Assembly (NCBI RefSeq): GCF_002797685.1
Contig: NZ_PGFH01000001.1
Span: 1,178,001 to 1,242,000 of the forward strand
Source of the DNA: Salinibacterium amurskyense
GTDB lineage: Bacteria > Actinomycetota > Actinomycetes > Actinomycetales > Microbacteriaceae
Length of the DNA: 64,000 nt
Reading direction: 5' to 3'
In this document: positions 51,455 to 62,948 of the stretch, piece after piece
Position numbering within the stretch: the stretch's first letter is position 1
Layout of the letters: each line of letters begins with the position of its first letter
Translations under genes and position numbers: made by a program
Notes under the pieces: model-generated
Told to the model about the DNA's origin: nothing
The model's input: the letters and a program-made list of their open reading frames with translations, nothing else
Databases searched by the model: none

Positions 51455-52404
51455 CAAACGCCCCCCTGAACGCCGCTAGTCTTCGCGGAGCGGTCGACCT
51501 TTCATCGCTCGTTCGACAGCACAACACGCCCGCTCCCGCGGCTGGCGCTCCTGGCGCGGCTGGTGCCCCGCCTGCGGGTGAGGCGCCTGCGCCGAGCGGA
51601 TACGCCACGAGTGCGAATGATGCCTCGTTCGCTCAAGTGCTTGAGCTCTCTAACACGGTGCCGGTCATCGTTGAGTTCTTCGGCCAGGGGATCGAAGCGT
51701 CGCTTGAGCCGACAATTGCCCAGTACAGAGGGCGCTTCGCTCTGGTTGTCGTGGATGCAACGAGCAACCCCCAGCTCGTGCAGGCGTTCCAAGTGCAAGA
51801 GGTTCCGACCGTCGCTGCCGTTATTGGCGGGCGCCCCGTGCAGTTGTTCAGCGGCATCATGCCCGAGAACGACCTCAAGGAAGTTCTTGAACAGGTGTTG
51901 CAGCTCGCTGCCGAAAACAAGGTGACGGGCACGCTGCCGGCTCCTGATGAGGCGGCCGAGGGCGAGGCCGCGGAACCGGTTGAAGAGCCGCTTCCGCCCC
52001 TGCACCAGGAAGCTTTCGATGCAATTTCTGCGGGCGACTTCGCGAAAGCGATCGAGGCCTACAAGACCGCGATTACTCAGAACCCTCGCGACCAGCAAGC
52101 CGTCGCCGGTCTTGCTCAGGTCTCGCTGTTGGCTCGGCTTGAAGGCCACACCGCTGACTCGGTACGCAGTGCTGCAGCGCAGGCGCCGACTGATGTTGAA
52201 GCGCAGCTTGCTGTTGCTGACCTTGATGTTTCCGGTGGTCACCTCGGTGACGCTTTCGATCGTCTTCTCGAACTCTTCCCGACGGCAGACTCCGATGGCA
52301 AGAGCGCGATTCGCACTCGCTTGCTCGACTACTTCGAGATCGCAGGAGCCGAAGACCCGCGCGTGGCCGATGCTCGTCGCCGACTGACGCTGCTGCTCTA
52401 CTAG
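51451..52404 (+). CDS. Tetratricopeptide co-chaperone, YbbN/CnoX-like thioredoxin domain
   Basis: A 317-residue protein. N-terminus Pro/Ala-rich, then a thioredoxin-fold domain (PVIVEFFGQGIEASLEPTIAQYRGRFALVVVDATSNPQLVQAFQVQEVPTVAA is the core, about residues 70-125), then TPR helices (QEAFDAISAGDFAKAIEAYKTAITQNPRDQQAVAGLAQV). The redox CxxC is absent: the position reads FGQGIE, with no Cys at all. It may be a holdase without redox chemistry. Translation coupled to the membrane protein by ATGA overlap; convergent stop overlap CTAG with the deacylase gene (52401-52404). Confidence 0.85.
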   Translation: MTNAPLNAASLRGAVDLSSLVRQHNTPAPAAGAPGAAGAPPAGEAPAPSGYATSANDASFAQVLELSNTVPVIVEFFGQGIEASLEPTIAQYRGRFALVVVDATSNPQLVQAFQVQEVPTVAAVIGGRPVQLFSGIMPENDLKEVLEQVLQLAAENKVTGTLPAPDEAAEGEAAEPVEEPLPPLHQEAFDAISAGDFAKAIEAYKTAITQNPRDQQAVAGLAQVSLLARLEGHTADSVRSAAAQAPTDVEAQLAVADLDVSGGHLGDAFDRLLELFPTADSDGKSAIRTRLLDYFEIAGAEDPRVADARRRLTLLLY

Positions 52405-52877
52405 TCGCGCGCAATCGCGCCGACGTGAGCGTCGGTAGCGCGAAGAAGATCTGCGGGTGAAAGCTCGACGTCGAAACCGCGTTTGCCGCCGCTAACGAAC
52501 ACGGTGTCGAAGAGTTCGACGGTCTCATCGATCACGGTTTTGTGGGCAAGTTTTTGTCCGATCGGACTGATGCCGCCCAGCACATAGCCGGTGCGGCGCT
52601 GGGCGAGCGCAGGGTCAGCCATTGTCGCTTTCTTGCCGCCGAGGGCGGACGCCAGTGCTTTGAGGTCGAGCTTTCCTGACACGGGAACGACGGCGACGAC
52701 CATGTCGTCATCCACCATCGTCATCAGAGTCTTGAAGACCTGTTCTGGAGCAATCCCGAGCACCGTTGCGGCCTCGACGCCGTAATCCTGGTTGCTGGCG
52801 TCGTGCTCGTAAGGGTGCGCGGTGAATGTGATGCCCAGCGAATCGAGTGCGACGGTCGCGGGGGTTCCGAGCGCCAT
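52401..52877 (-). CDS. ybaK: Cys-tRNA(Pro)/YbaK-type editing deacylase
   Basis: A 158-residue YbaK/EbsC protein with the substrate-site features VFKTLMTMVDDDMVVAVVPVSGKLDLKALA and the GYVLGGISPIGQKLAHKTVIDE motif. YbaK frees Cys wrongly loaded on tRNA-Pro. ATG at 52877 chosen by family match; an upstream ATG at 52958 would add 27 non-family residues. Confidence 0.9.
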   Translation of the reverse strand: MALGTPATVALDSLGITFTAHPYEHDASNQDYGVEAATVLGIAPEQVFKTLMTMVDDDMVVAVVPVSGKLDLKALASALGGKKATMADPALAQRRTGYVLGGISPIGQKLAHKTVIDETVELFDTVFVSGGKRGFDVELSPADLLRATDAHVGAIARD

Positions 52878-52993
52878 CAGCGGTAGTCCGTGCGGGAGCG
52901 AGTGGGGGCCGGGTCGAAGCAGCAGTGCATGCGATCTAGAGTAATGACACACAGTCATCCATGCGGATGTTGTGGGGGAGTAGCGGAGTTACG

Positions 52994-54175
52994 GTGACCA
53001 TTTATCTCGATCATGCGGCAACAACGCCGATGCGCCCTGCCGTCGTGCAGGCCTTCGCGGCGGCGCTGCCGGTTGTCGGTAACCCCTCGTCGATTCACTC
53101 TCAGGGTCAAGCGGCCAAGCGAATGCTCGAGGAAGCCCGCGAGATTGTCGCTGCGAGTGTGGGTGCAGACTCCGTCGAAGTCACTTTTACCTCGGGTGGC
53201 ACCGAGGCCATCAACCTTGCGCTCAAGGGGCTGTACTGGGCGCGAAACTCGGGCTCGGTCGAACGCCGGCGAGTGCTTGTGGCGCAGGCGGAACACCACG
53301 CCACGATTGACGCAGTCGACTGGATGCAGGCCCACGAAGGCGCCGAACTCGACTGGATTCCTGTCGATGCTTTCGGTCGCATCGATGCCGACTATGTGCG
53401 CACTGCGCTCGCCGACGATGTTGCGCTGGTCTCGATGCTCTGGGCCAATAACGAAGTCGGCACCCTGCAGCCGGTGACCGAAATTGCGGCCCTCGCGGCC
53501 GCTCACGGAGTACCGGTTCACGTGGATGCCGTGTCTGCCCTCGGCTACGTTCCCATTGATTTTCATGCGGCCGGTGTCGCCGCGCTCAGCGTTTCGGCAC
53601 ACAAAATCGGAGGGCCTGTCGGCGTTGGCGCTCTCGTGATCGCGCGTTCCGCATCCGTCACTCCGCTGATTCACGGCGGTAGCCAGCAGCGTGCCCGCTC
53701 GGGAACCATGGATGCGCCCGGCGCGGTTGCCTTCGCGGCGGCCGCCAGTGAAGCCACTGCCGACTTGGCTGAGCAAGCGGCACGACTCACTATCTTGCGC
53801 GATTCGCTCATTGCGGGGGTGCAGGCTGCTGTTCCCGAGGCTGTCTTGCGCGGAGACCCGAACGATCGTTTGCCGGGAAATGCCCACTTCACATTCCCTG
53901 GTTGTGAAGGTGACTCGCTGCTCTTCTTGTTGGATGTTGCGGGCTTCAGCGTTTCGACCGGCTCGGCTTGCCAGGCGGGCGTACCCGAAGCGAGCCACGT
54001 TTTGCTGGCGATGGGTCTCGACGAACCTACGGCGCGCGGAGCGCTGCGCATCTCGCTGGGGGAGTCCACCACCACCGACGAGGTGGAGCAGTTCGTTGCG
54101 GCGCTTCCCCGCGCTGTCGAGCAGGCGCGCAGCGCTGGCTACTCCGACCGGATGACGGTGCTGGGGCGCGGCTAA
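52994..54175 (+). CDS. Cysteine desulfurase (IscS/NifS type)
   Basis: A 393-residue PLP enzyme: TIYLDHAATTPMRP start, SGGTEAINLALKG, H104-type QAEHHATI, SVSAHKIGGPVGVGAL with the PLP lysine, and the catalytic cysteine in FSVSTGSACQAGVPEASHVL. It supplies sulfur for Fe-S clusters and tRNA thiolation. Start set by GGAG five bases before the GTG; an earlier ATG gives a non-family extension. The next gene is MnmA, its usual sulfur acceptor partner (via TusA-like or direct transfer). Confidence 0.93.
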   Translation: MTIYLDHAATTPMRPAVVQAFAAALPVVGNPSSIHSQGQAAKRMLEEAREIVAASVGADSVEVTFTSGGTEAINLALKGLYWARNSGSVERRRVLVAQAEHHATIDAVDWMQAHEGAELDWIPVDAFGRIDADYVRTALADDVALVSMLWANNEVGTLQPVTEIAALAAAHGVPVHVDAVSALGYVPIDFHAAGVAALSVSAHKIGGPVGVGALVIARSASVTPLIHGGSQQRARSGTMDAPGAVAFAAAASEATADLAEQAARLTILRDSLIAGVQAAVPEAVLRGDPNDRLPGNAHFTFPGCEGDSLLFLLDVAGFSVSTGSACQAGVPEASHVLLAMGLDEPTARGALRISLGESTTTDEVEQFVAALPRAVEQARSAGYSDRMTVLGRG

Positions 54176-54253
54176 CCGGACTGCAGCCATGCGGTGGAAG
54201 GGCGGTTCGCCACTTGCCCGGCTCACCCGGAACTTGCCCAGCATCGTGTCTCG

Positions 54254-54259
54254 TACACT
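54254..54259 (+). promoter_or_regulatory. -10 box TACACT, six bases before the mnmA ATG
   Basis: TACACT-N6-ATG, leaderless arrangement; same hexamer and spacing at ligA. Confidence 0.5.
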
Positions 54260-54265
54260 GGTCTG

Positions 54266-55429
54266 ATGAAGGTTTTAGCGGCAATGAGTGGCGGAGTGGA
54301 CTCCGCCGTAGCTGCCGCGCGCGCCGTAGAGGCTGGGCACGAGGTTGTTGGGGTGCATTTGGCGCTGAGCCGGCAACCCGGAACCCTGCGCACGGGCGCT
54401 CGCGGTTGCTGCACGATTGAAGATTCGATGGATGCCCAGCGGGCCGCCAACATCATCGGGATCCCGTATTACGTGTGGGACTTTTCCGAGCGCTTCAAGC
54501 TCGATGTCGTCGATGATTTCATCGCCGAGTATTCCGCCGGCCGCACCCCGAACCCCTGCATGCGCTGCAACGAGCGCATCAAGTTCGCTGCCCTTCTCGA
54601 GAAGGCCGTGGCGCTCGGATTCGATGCGGTGGCAACCGGCCACTACGCCAACATCATCGAAGATGAGAACGGCAACCGCGAGCTGCACCGCGCTGCGGCC
54701 TGGGCCAAGGATCAGTCCTACGTTCTCGGTGTACTCACTACCGAACAGCTGGCGCACAGCATGTTCCCGCTCGGCGCTACGCCGTCCAAGGCAGAAATTC
54801 GCGCGGAAGCGGCCGAGCGCGGCTTCTCGGTAGCGAACAAGCCTGACTCCCACGACATTTGCTTCATCCCCGACGGCAACACCCGCGGCTGGCTCGCCGA
54901 CAAGGTTGGCGCGGAGCAGGGCGAAATCCTCGACCGCAACGGCGATGTTCTCGGTAAGCACGAGGGCGCTTTGGCCTTCACGATCGGCCAGCGCAAGGGC
55001 CTCAACGTCGGCTACCCCACGGATGACGGCAAGCCCCGTTTCGTACTCGAGATCCGCCCCAAGACCAATCAGGTTGTAGTCGGACCGCGCGAAGCTCTCG
55101 CGCTCTCGCAGGTCGCTGGCACTAAGTTCTCCTGGGCGGGGCTCGACCCGCAAGCATCCGGTCTCATCTCCGAACCGGGGGAGAGCTTCGAATGCCACGT
55201 GCAGGTTCGCGCTCACTCTGACCCAATGCCTGCGGTTGCGCGCATCGCCCCGTCGACCGAGGGCACTGACAACGTCGGCGACGCCACCGGGCCTGAGCTG
55301 ATCATCACACCCCACGAACCGCTCAACGGTGTCTCGCCCGGCCAGACCGCCGTGGTTTACGTCGGAACTCGCGTTTTGGGGCAGTGCACAATCGCGCGCA
55401 CCGTCTCTGCGGTTCCTGCTGGCGTCTAG
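54266..55429 (+). CDS. mnmA: tRNA-specific 2-thiouridylase MnmA
   Basis: A 387-residue enzyme making 2-thiouridine at wobble U34 of Lys, Glu and Gln tRNAs. P-loop SGGVDS near residue 8, catalytic Cys in [14 protein letters not shown] and in [16 protein letters not shown] and KDQSYVL motifs, and a C-terminal barrel. Start at 54266 is family-like and lies six bases after TACACT. Adjacent to the cysteine desulfurase it needs. Confidence 0.96.
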   Translation: MKVLAAMSGGVDSAVAAARAVEAGHEVVGVHLALSRQPGTLRTGARGCCTIEDSMDAQRAANIIGIPYYVWDFSERFKLDVVDDFIAEYSAGRTPNPCMRCNERIKFAALLEKAVALGFDAVATGHYANIIEDENGNRELHRAAAWAKDQSYVLGVLTTEQLAHSMFPLGATPSKAEIRAEAAERGFSVANKPDSHDICFIPDGNTRGWLADKVGAEQGEILDRNGDVLGKHEGALAFTIGQRKGLNVGYPTDDGKPRFVLEIRPKTNQVVVGPREALALSQVAGTKFSWAGLDPQASGLISEPGESFECHVQVRAHSDPMPAVARIAPSTEGTDNVGDATGPELIITPHEPLNGVSPGQTAVVYVGTRVLGQCTIARTVSAVPAGV

Positions 55430-55443
55430 CCCGTCGCAGGCAG

Positions 55444-55475
55444 GCACGAACCCACGAACGCACGAACGCACGTAC
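55444..55475 (+). repeat. Four tandem copies of an 8-bp unit (GCACGAAC-like)
   Basis: GCACGAAC, CCACGAAC, GCACGAAC, GCACGTAC in the mnmA-ligA gap. Short and degenerate; meaning unknown. Confidence 0.6.
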
Positions 55476-55495
55476 GCTCTCTCGCACTAGCGTGA

Positions 55496-57880
<2,385 letters not shown>

Positions 57881-57913
57881 AACCTAGTAAAACGTTGGTA
57901 ATGCCTTCGGTTC

Positions 57914-57933
57914 ACCCCCGAATGGGGTTGTTT
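57914..57933 (+). terminator. Weak intrinsic terminator after ligA
   Basis: ACCCC / GGGGT with a 5-base loop then TGTTT. Short stem, low strength. Confidence 0.45.
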
Positions 57934-58008
57934 CCCCTTAGGATTAGCTGAACGTGATCGTGCGCGGGGATGGCGCACAGTTCACGGTCCTGAGGGGATC
58001 ACCCGACG

Positions 58009-59361
58009 TTGCTGATAGAAATTGCACTCGCTTTGGCTACCTCGGTTGTAGGCTTACCCGCCGCCGAGGCCTCTGGCGTGCCCTCAATCGAATTCCACTC
58101 CATCGTCACGAGTGATGCACCGGCTCCCTTTGTCGGCCCCGTCGTCGATACCACCGGTTCTCTCGGCACCGCAACGTTCAGTGCTCGTACCCTCACCTCA
58201 CTCGCGAGTATCCCCGCCGACAACATTCCCGAATTCTTCGCAGCACGACCGGGCGCGATCGAACAGATTCTCGCCTCGCAACCTCCCGCCCAAGAAGTCG
58301 CGCTCTGGTGGGGCGACTTGGCGACTGACAGCCAGGCAGCTCTAGAGATCGCTAGCCCACAACTGTTGGGCAACCTCGAAGGCGTTCCCTACACAATTCG
58401 CGACGTCAGTAACCGCACAGTTCTCGAGGAAACCATCGTTGACCTCACCGCGGTCGTTAACTCGGATGCGGGTCGTGCTGTGCAGCAGAGCGCGCGCCAA
58501 CAACTCAACATGCTCTCGTCAATCTCGGAGTCTCTCGCGTTCGATCGGGCGGCTCCCGAGCGAACCCTCATCACCCTCGACGTCACCGGCCAGGGCAAGG
58601 CCGCCATCGTGCTCGGCGACTTGAGCGAAGCCGACTACGTCAGCTTCTTGGTGCCGGGCATGTTCTTCACCATCGAAGGCCAAATGTCGTACTGGGCGGA
58701 TGCCGCCTACACGCTGTACTGCGAGCAGCAGCAGTGGCTTGACCATTTCGACTCCCAATCGGTGTTCACGCGCAACGAGACCGTCGCGACGGTCGCGTGG
58801 ATCGGCTACGACACCCCCAACCTCACCAACGTGGGCGCGATCGATAATGCGAACCAGGGCCGCGACACGCTCGCTGATGCGATTCTCGGATTGCAGGCCC
58901 TGCGCGAGGCCGACCAGCCCTACATCTCGGTCGTTGCCCACTCCTATGGAACCACCGCGGCCATGATGGCGCTATCGGAATACGACTTCGAAATCGACGC
59001 CCTCGCCATGGTTGGGTCGCCCGGCAGCCCAGCACGATCCGTGGACGACCTCCATGTTCGTGGCGGCAACGTTTTCGTGGGAGAAGCTGCGTGGGATCCC
59101 ATTCCCAATAGTTCATACTTTGGCGCCGACCCCGGTACTGATGCTTTCGGAGCAAAGTCGCTTGGCGTCGGCGGTGCGTTCGATGTTGTGATGAAGCAGC
59201 CGCTCGCCGGTTCCGTCGGTCACAACGACTACTTCACTCCGGGCACTGAATCGATGCGCAATTTTGCGCTGCTGTGCATCGGGCGCAGTGACCTCGTCAT
59301 CCCCGAGGATGCACCCACCGTTCAACGCGCGGTCGCCTCCGTGGATAACACGCAGAGCTAA
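58009..59361 (+). CDS. DUF1023-type alpha/beta-hydrolase
   Basis: A 450-residue protein with a short hydrophobic N-terminus (LIEIALALATSVVGLPAAEA), possibly a signal anchor. The nucleophile elbow is AHSYG (VVAHSYGTTAA), preceded by TVAWIGYDTPN, as in actinobacterial DUF1023 hydrolases; a late His (SVGHNDYFTPGT) can complete the triad. Probably acts on lipids or esters outside the cytoplasm. TTG start is the only one in frame (stop just upstream); GAGGGG lies 11 bases before. Shares its last base with the start of the next gene (TAATG). Confidence 0.78.
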   Translation: MLIEIALALATSVVGLPAAEASGVPSIEFHSIVTSDAPAPFVGPVVDTTGSLGTATFSARTLTSLASIPADNIPEFFAARPGAIEQILASQPPAQEVALWWGDLATDSQAALEIASPQLLGNLEGVPYTIRDVSNRTVLEETIVDLTAVVNSDAGRAVQQSARQQLNMLSSISESLAFDRAAPERTLITLDVTGQGKAAIVLGDLSEADYVSFLVPGMFFTIEGQMSYWADAAYTLYCEQQQWLDHFDSQSVFTRNETVATVAWIGYDTPNLTNVGAIDNANQGRDTLADAILGLQALREADQPYISVVAHSYGTTAAMMALSEYDFEIDALAMVGSPGSPARSVDDLHVRGGNVFVGEAAWDPIPNSSYFGADPGTDAFGAKSLGVGGAFDVVMKQPLAGSVGHNDYFTPGTESMRNFALLCIGRSDLVIPEDAPTVQRAVASVDNTQS

Positions 59362-60356
59362 TGGCTCCTCGCCCCACACGACGACTGCATCTCGCTGAGC
59401 CCTCGGCCGGCGACGAATCCCTAATCGCCCAGATACAGAATGCGGTGCGGGCGCGTCGTCACGACCGATTGAGTGTTGCGACCTTTGCTGAGGGCCAGTG
59501 GCAGACCGCACACTTCGGGGCATCGGATGCTCTGGACTACGAAATCGGCTCGGTCACGAAAACCTTCACTGCATCGCTGCTGGCGCTCGCGATCGCGCGC
59601 GGCGAGGTTGCTGCCCAGACACCAGTGGGGGAGTTGCTAGAGCTCGGATCAAGCCCTGCCGCGGCACTCGCGCTTGGCGACATTGCCACTCAGACCAGTG
59701 GGCTGCCGCGGCTCCCCGTGAGCTTTGCGGAGCTTCGGCGGGGCGCCCGTGCGGCGCGCACCGGGCTCGACCCGTACATAGCGACGGTGCCCGAATTAGT
59801 CGCGCAGGCCGCCGCCACTCCGCTCGGGCGTGCCGGCACGTTCAACTACTCCAATCTGGGCTTCGCGGTGTTGGGGCAAGCACTCGCTGCCGCCGCCGGC
59901 ACCAGTTACTCCGCACTTGTAGAGGAACGGATTGCGGTGCCACTCGGGCTGAGCGCTACCCGTTCCGCCGCGACCGTGGCCGAGCTGCCCGCCGACGCCG
60001 CCACAGGCTTCGACGCGCGGGGCAGAGTTGTCGCGCCGTGGGCTATGAACGCCTATGGGCCGGCGGGCAACATCCGTTCGACCCTGCCAGACATGATGCG
60101 CTACACGCAGGCTCAGCTCGACGGCAGTGCGCCAGGACAGGATGCCACTACGCCGCGAGTGAGCGTTCCGAAAATGGGCAGAATCGGCTATGCCTGGCTC
60201 ACAAGCCCCGTGGGGGTGACGTGGCACAACGGAATGACGGGTGGCTTCGCGAGTTTCGTGGGTTTCGACCGCCAGCGTTCTCGGGCCGTCGTCGTGCTCA
60301 GCAATACGGCCGTGAGTGTTGACGCTCTCGCCCTGTCGCTCATCGCCGACCGCTAA
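59361..60356 (+). CDS. Beta-lactamase-family serine hydrolase
   Basis: A 331-residue protein of the class C beta-lactamase/penicillin-binding fold: SxxK as GSVTKTF, YxN as YSN (FNYSNLGFAV) and HxG-like HNG near the C-terminus (TWHNGMTGGFASFVGF). No signal peptide is seen, so it may act in the cytoplasm or be a carboxylesterase or peptidase. Overlaps the upstream hydrolase by one base (TAATG), so a two-gene unit. Confidence 0.85.
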   Translation: MAPRPTRRLHLAEPSAGDESLIAQIQNAVRARRHDRLSVATFAEGQWQTAHFGASDALDYEIGSVTKTFTASLLALAIARGEVAAQTPVGELLELGSSPAAALALGDIATQTSGLPRLPVSFAELRRGARAARTGLDPYIATVPELVAQAAATPLGRAGTFNYSNLGFAVLGQALAAAAGTSYSALVEERIAVPLGLSATRSAATVAELPADAATGFDARGRVVAPWAMNAYGPAGNIRSTLPDMMRYTQAQLDGSAPGQDATTPRVSVPKMGRIGYAWLTSPVGVTWHNGMTGGFASFVGFDRQRSRAVVVLSNTAVSVDALALSLIADR

Positions 60357-60362
60357 GCCGAA

Positions 60363-60368
60363 TACACT
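60363..60368 (+). promoter_or_regulatory. -10 box TACACT of the gatCA unit (leadered)
   Basis: TACACT 39 bp before the gatC ATG, leaving a roughly 30-base leader with GGAG near the ATG. Confidence 0.4.
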
Positions 60369-60406
60369 GGAAGGGTTCCCTGTCTGTTTCCCATCTTCGG
60401 AGCTCC

Positions 60407-60721
60407 ATGACTGACACCAATCCGGGTGCGATCACTACTGAGGTCGTTACACACCTCGCATCGCTTGCCCGCATCGCCCTTACCCACGACGAAATCGAGA
60501 AGCTCACTGGTGAGCTTGGTGCGATTGTTGATTCCGTGGCCAAGGTCAGCGAGGTCGCAACCGATGAGGTTCCGGCAACGAGCCACCCGATTCCTCTGAG
60601 CAACGTTTTCCGCGCGGATGTTCCCGGCGTCACCCTCACCACCGAACAGGCGCTCGCCGGCGCCCCTGAGCACGACGGTTCACGCTTTGCCGTGAGCGCG
60701 ATTCTGGGAGAAGAACAGTAA
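60407..60721 (+). CDS. gatC: Glutamyl/aspartyl-tRNA amidotransferase subunit C
   Basis: A 104-residue GatC, which wraps the GatA-GatB interface. Family start ([38 protein letters not shown]) and SNVFRADV. One-base TAATG overlap with gatA. gatB is not adjacent downstream here; it probably starts at 63985. Confidence 0.95.
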   Translation: MTDTNPGAITTEVVTHLASLARIALTHDEIEKLTGELGAIVDSVAKVSEVATDEVPATSHPIPLSNVFRADVPGVTLTTEQALAGAPEHDGSRFAVSAILGEEQ

Positions 60722-62235
60722 TGGCAGCTTTGAACGACCTCACCACGATGTCGGCAGCAGATTTGGCCGGCAAGCTGAGCTCGGGCGAAGTCTCGTCTGT
60801 CGAAGCAACCCAGGCACACCTCGACCGCATCGCTGCCGTCGACGACCGGGTTCACGCGTTCTTGCACGTGTCGGCGGATGCTCTGGCCAACGCCAAGCGC
60901 ATCGATGAGCGTCGCGCGGCAGGGGAGTCGCTCGGCGAGCTCGCCGGTGTGCCCGTCGCCGTCAAAGACGTGCTCTGCACGATCGACATGCCCACAACCG
61001 CGGGCTCCAAGATTCTTGAAGGCTGGGTTCCGCCCTACGACGCAACGCCCGTGGCGAAGTTGCGTGCCGCTGGCCTGATCCCGCTCGGTAAGACCAACAT
61101 GGACGAATTCGCCATGGGGTCGTCAACCGAGCACTCGGCGTACGGTCCGACGCGTAACCCGTGGGATCTCGATCGCATCCCCGGCGGTTCCGGTGGTGGC
61201 TCTGCTGCGGCCGTCTCCGCGTTTGAAGCTCCGCTTGCTCTCGGTTCTGACACCGGCGGATCGATCCGCCAGCCGGCATCCGTCACGGGTTCTGTTGGTG
61301 TCAAGCCCACTTATGGCGGCGTCTCGCGCTACGGCGCGATCGCTCTTGCGTCGTCGCTCGACCAGGTTGGCCCCGTCTCGCGTACCGTTCTTGACTCCGC
61401 ATTGCTGCACGATGTGATCGGCGGGCACGACCCGCGCGACTCCACTTCGCTCAACGAGCAGTGGCCGTCGTTTGCCGCCGCAGCTCGTGCCGGTGCCGCC
61501 GCCGAAAGCCTCAAGGGCCTTCGCGTGGGTGTCATCAAGCAGCTCGACAGCCCCGGATTCCAGGCCGGTGTCTCGCAGCGTTTTCACGAAGCTCTGCAGT
61601 TGCTCACCGATTTCGGTGCCGAAATTGTTGAAGTGGATGCTCCGCACCTCGAGTACGCGGTTGAGGCGTACTACCTCATCCTCCCCGCCGAGGCATCGAG
61701 CAACCTCGCCAAGTTCGATTCGGTGCGTTTCGGCCTCCGCGTCACGCCCGAAGGCGGCGGAACCGTTGAAGACGTGATGGCCGCGACCCGTGAGGCTGGT
61801 TTCGGTGACGAGGTCAAGCGCCGCATCATCCTCGGTACCTACGCCTTGAGCGCCGGCTATTACGACGCGTACTACGGCAGCGCGCAGAAGGTGCGCACGC
61901 TCATTCAGCGCGACTTCGCTGCAGCGTTCGAGAAGGCTGACGTTCTTGTCTCGCCCTCGGCGCCCACCACCGCGTTCAAGCTCGGCGAGAAGCTCGAAGA
62001 TCCGATGGCGATGTACCTCAACGACGTCACGACGATTCCGGCCAACCTTGCGGGCATCCCCGGCATGGGTCTTCCGATGGGGCTCGCTCCTGAAGATGGA
62101 CTGCCGACTGGTTTCCAGATTATGGCTCCGGCTCGCGGCGACGCTCGCCTGTACGAGGTCGGCGCCACGCTCGAGCGTTTGCTCGAAGCTCAGTGGGGTC
62201 ACACCCTGCCGAGCCAGATTCCGGCCCTCGGCTAG
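60721..62235 (+). CDS. gatA: Glutamyl/aspartyl-tRNA amidotransferase subunit A
   Basis: A 504-residue amidase that releases ammonia from Gln for Glu-tRNA(Gln) and Asp-tRNA(Asn) conversion. Ser-cisSer-Lys triad: K82 (AVKDVLC), S157 ([12 protein letters not shown]) and S181 ([11 protein letters not shown]). Standard length. A hairpin follows the stop. Confidence 0.97.
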   Translation: MAALNDLTTMSAADLAGKLSSGEVSSVEATQAHLDRIAAVDDRVHAFLHVSADALANAKRIDERRAAGESLGELAGVPVAVKDVLCTIDMPTTAGSKILEGWVPPYDATPVAKLRAAGLIPLGKTNMDEFAMGSSTEHSAYGPTRNPWDLDRIPGGSGGGSAAAVSAFEAPLALGSDTGGSIRQPASVTGSVGVKPTYGGVSRYGAIALASSLDQVGPVSRTVLDSALLHDVIGGHDPRDSTSLNEQWPSFAAAARAGAAAESLKGLRVGVIKQLDSPGFQAGVSQRFHEALQLLTDFGAEIVEVDAPHLEYAVEAYYLILPAEASSNLAKFDSVRFGLRVTPEGGGTVEDVMAATREAGFGDEVKRRIILGTYALSAGYYDAYYGSAQKVRTLIQRDFAAAFEKADVLVSPSAPTTAFKLGEKLEDPMAMYLNDVTTIPANLAGIPGMGLPMGLAPEDGLPTGFQIMAPARGDARLYEVGATLERLLEAQWGHTLPSQIPALG

Positions 62236-62251
62236 CTAGTTCCGTTTCTGT

Positions 62252-62288
62252 CAGTCGACCCGTGTTCATCATGAGCGCGGGTCGACTG
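62252..62288. terminator. Inverted repeat after gatA
   Basis: 11-base stem CAGTCGACCCG / CGGGTCGACTG, loop 15 bases, followed by CGTTAAC rather than a T-run; the same end as after putP. Confidence 0.6.
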
Positions 62289-62319
62289 CGTTAACGCGAT
62301 CGTGGTGGCGGAGGGCAGG

Positions 62320-62877
62320 CTACGCGTTGTCACTCGTTTGTCGTTCGCGGTAGGCGATTTGGTTCATCCGGTTTCCACAGCGGATGCTGCAAAAGCGGCG
62401 TGAGCCGTTGCGCGAGAGGTCGGCCATGAGGCCTTCGCAGTCGGGAGCTTCGCAGCGCCGCAACCGCCACATCGCGTCGGACCGTACAACGTCGACGAGT
62501 GCCAACCCCACTTCGGCCTGAATGCGCTCGGCGAGCGGTGCTTCGGGGTCGTTGGCGTGCAGGTGCCAGTCGAAGTCGCCGTGGCGCGCCAAGAATGGCA
62601 AGGCTTTCGCCTCAGCGAGCATTGCGTTGATCTCGATCGCGGCGTCGTCGCGCGTGAGCTTCCAAACCCCGCGGATGCGGTCTCGCACGGCCCGCACTTC
62701 GGCCACTTCAGCGTCGTTGCGGTCGATGCGGCCGCTGAATCGAAACTGCATGACGAGCTCGTGCACTTGCGCGACCGTCATGAGTTCGTCGACGCCTGAT
62801 CTGCTTGCGAGTTCATGCGTGTTTCCGAGTAAAACGGCGAACTCGAGACTCTCCACTGTGTCAGGGGCAAATTGCAA
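62320..62877 (-). CDS. CGNR zinc-finger protein (ABATE-domain family)
   Basis: A 185-residue protein with the C-terminal CGNR motif (RFCSIRCGNRMNQIAYRERQ) and two Cys in front (RRCEAPDCEGLMADL). CGNR proteins are putative stress-related transcription factors. TTG start, GGAG five bases before it. Divergent from the EamA gene with 71 bp between starts. Confidence 0.87.
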   Translation of the reverse strand: MQFAPDTVESLEFAVLLGNTHELASRSGVDELMTVAQVHELVMQFRFSGRIDRNDAEVAEVRAVRDRIRGVWKLTRDDAAIEINAMLAEAKALPFLARHGDFDWHLHANDPEAPLAERIQAEVGLALVDVVRSDAMWRLRRCEAPDCEGLMADLSRNGSRRFCSIRCGNRMNQIAYRERQTSDNA

Positions 62878-62948
62878 TTTGACTCCTTATTTGTTTCGAG
62901 ACTAGCGTCAGCAGAAATACTCGTCAATCTCGTTCAAAGTAGTTGCCC

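Noticed and set aside
52961-52993. Earlier ATG start for the cysteine desulfurase
   Set aside because: Adds residues not seen in the family; GGAG is correctly placed only for the GTG at 52994.
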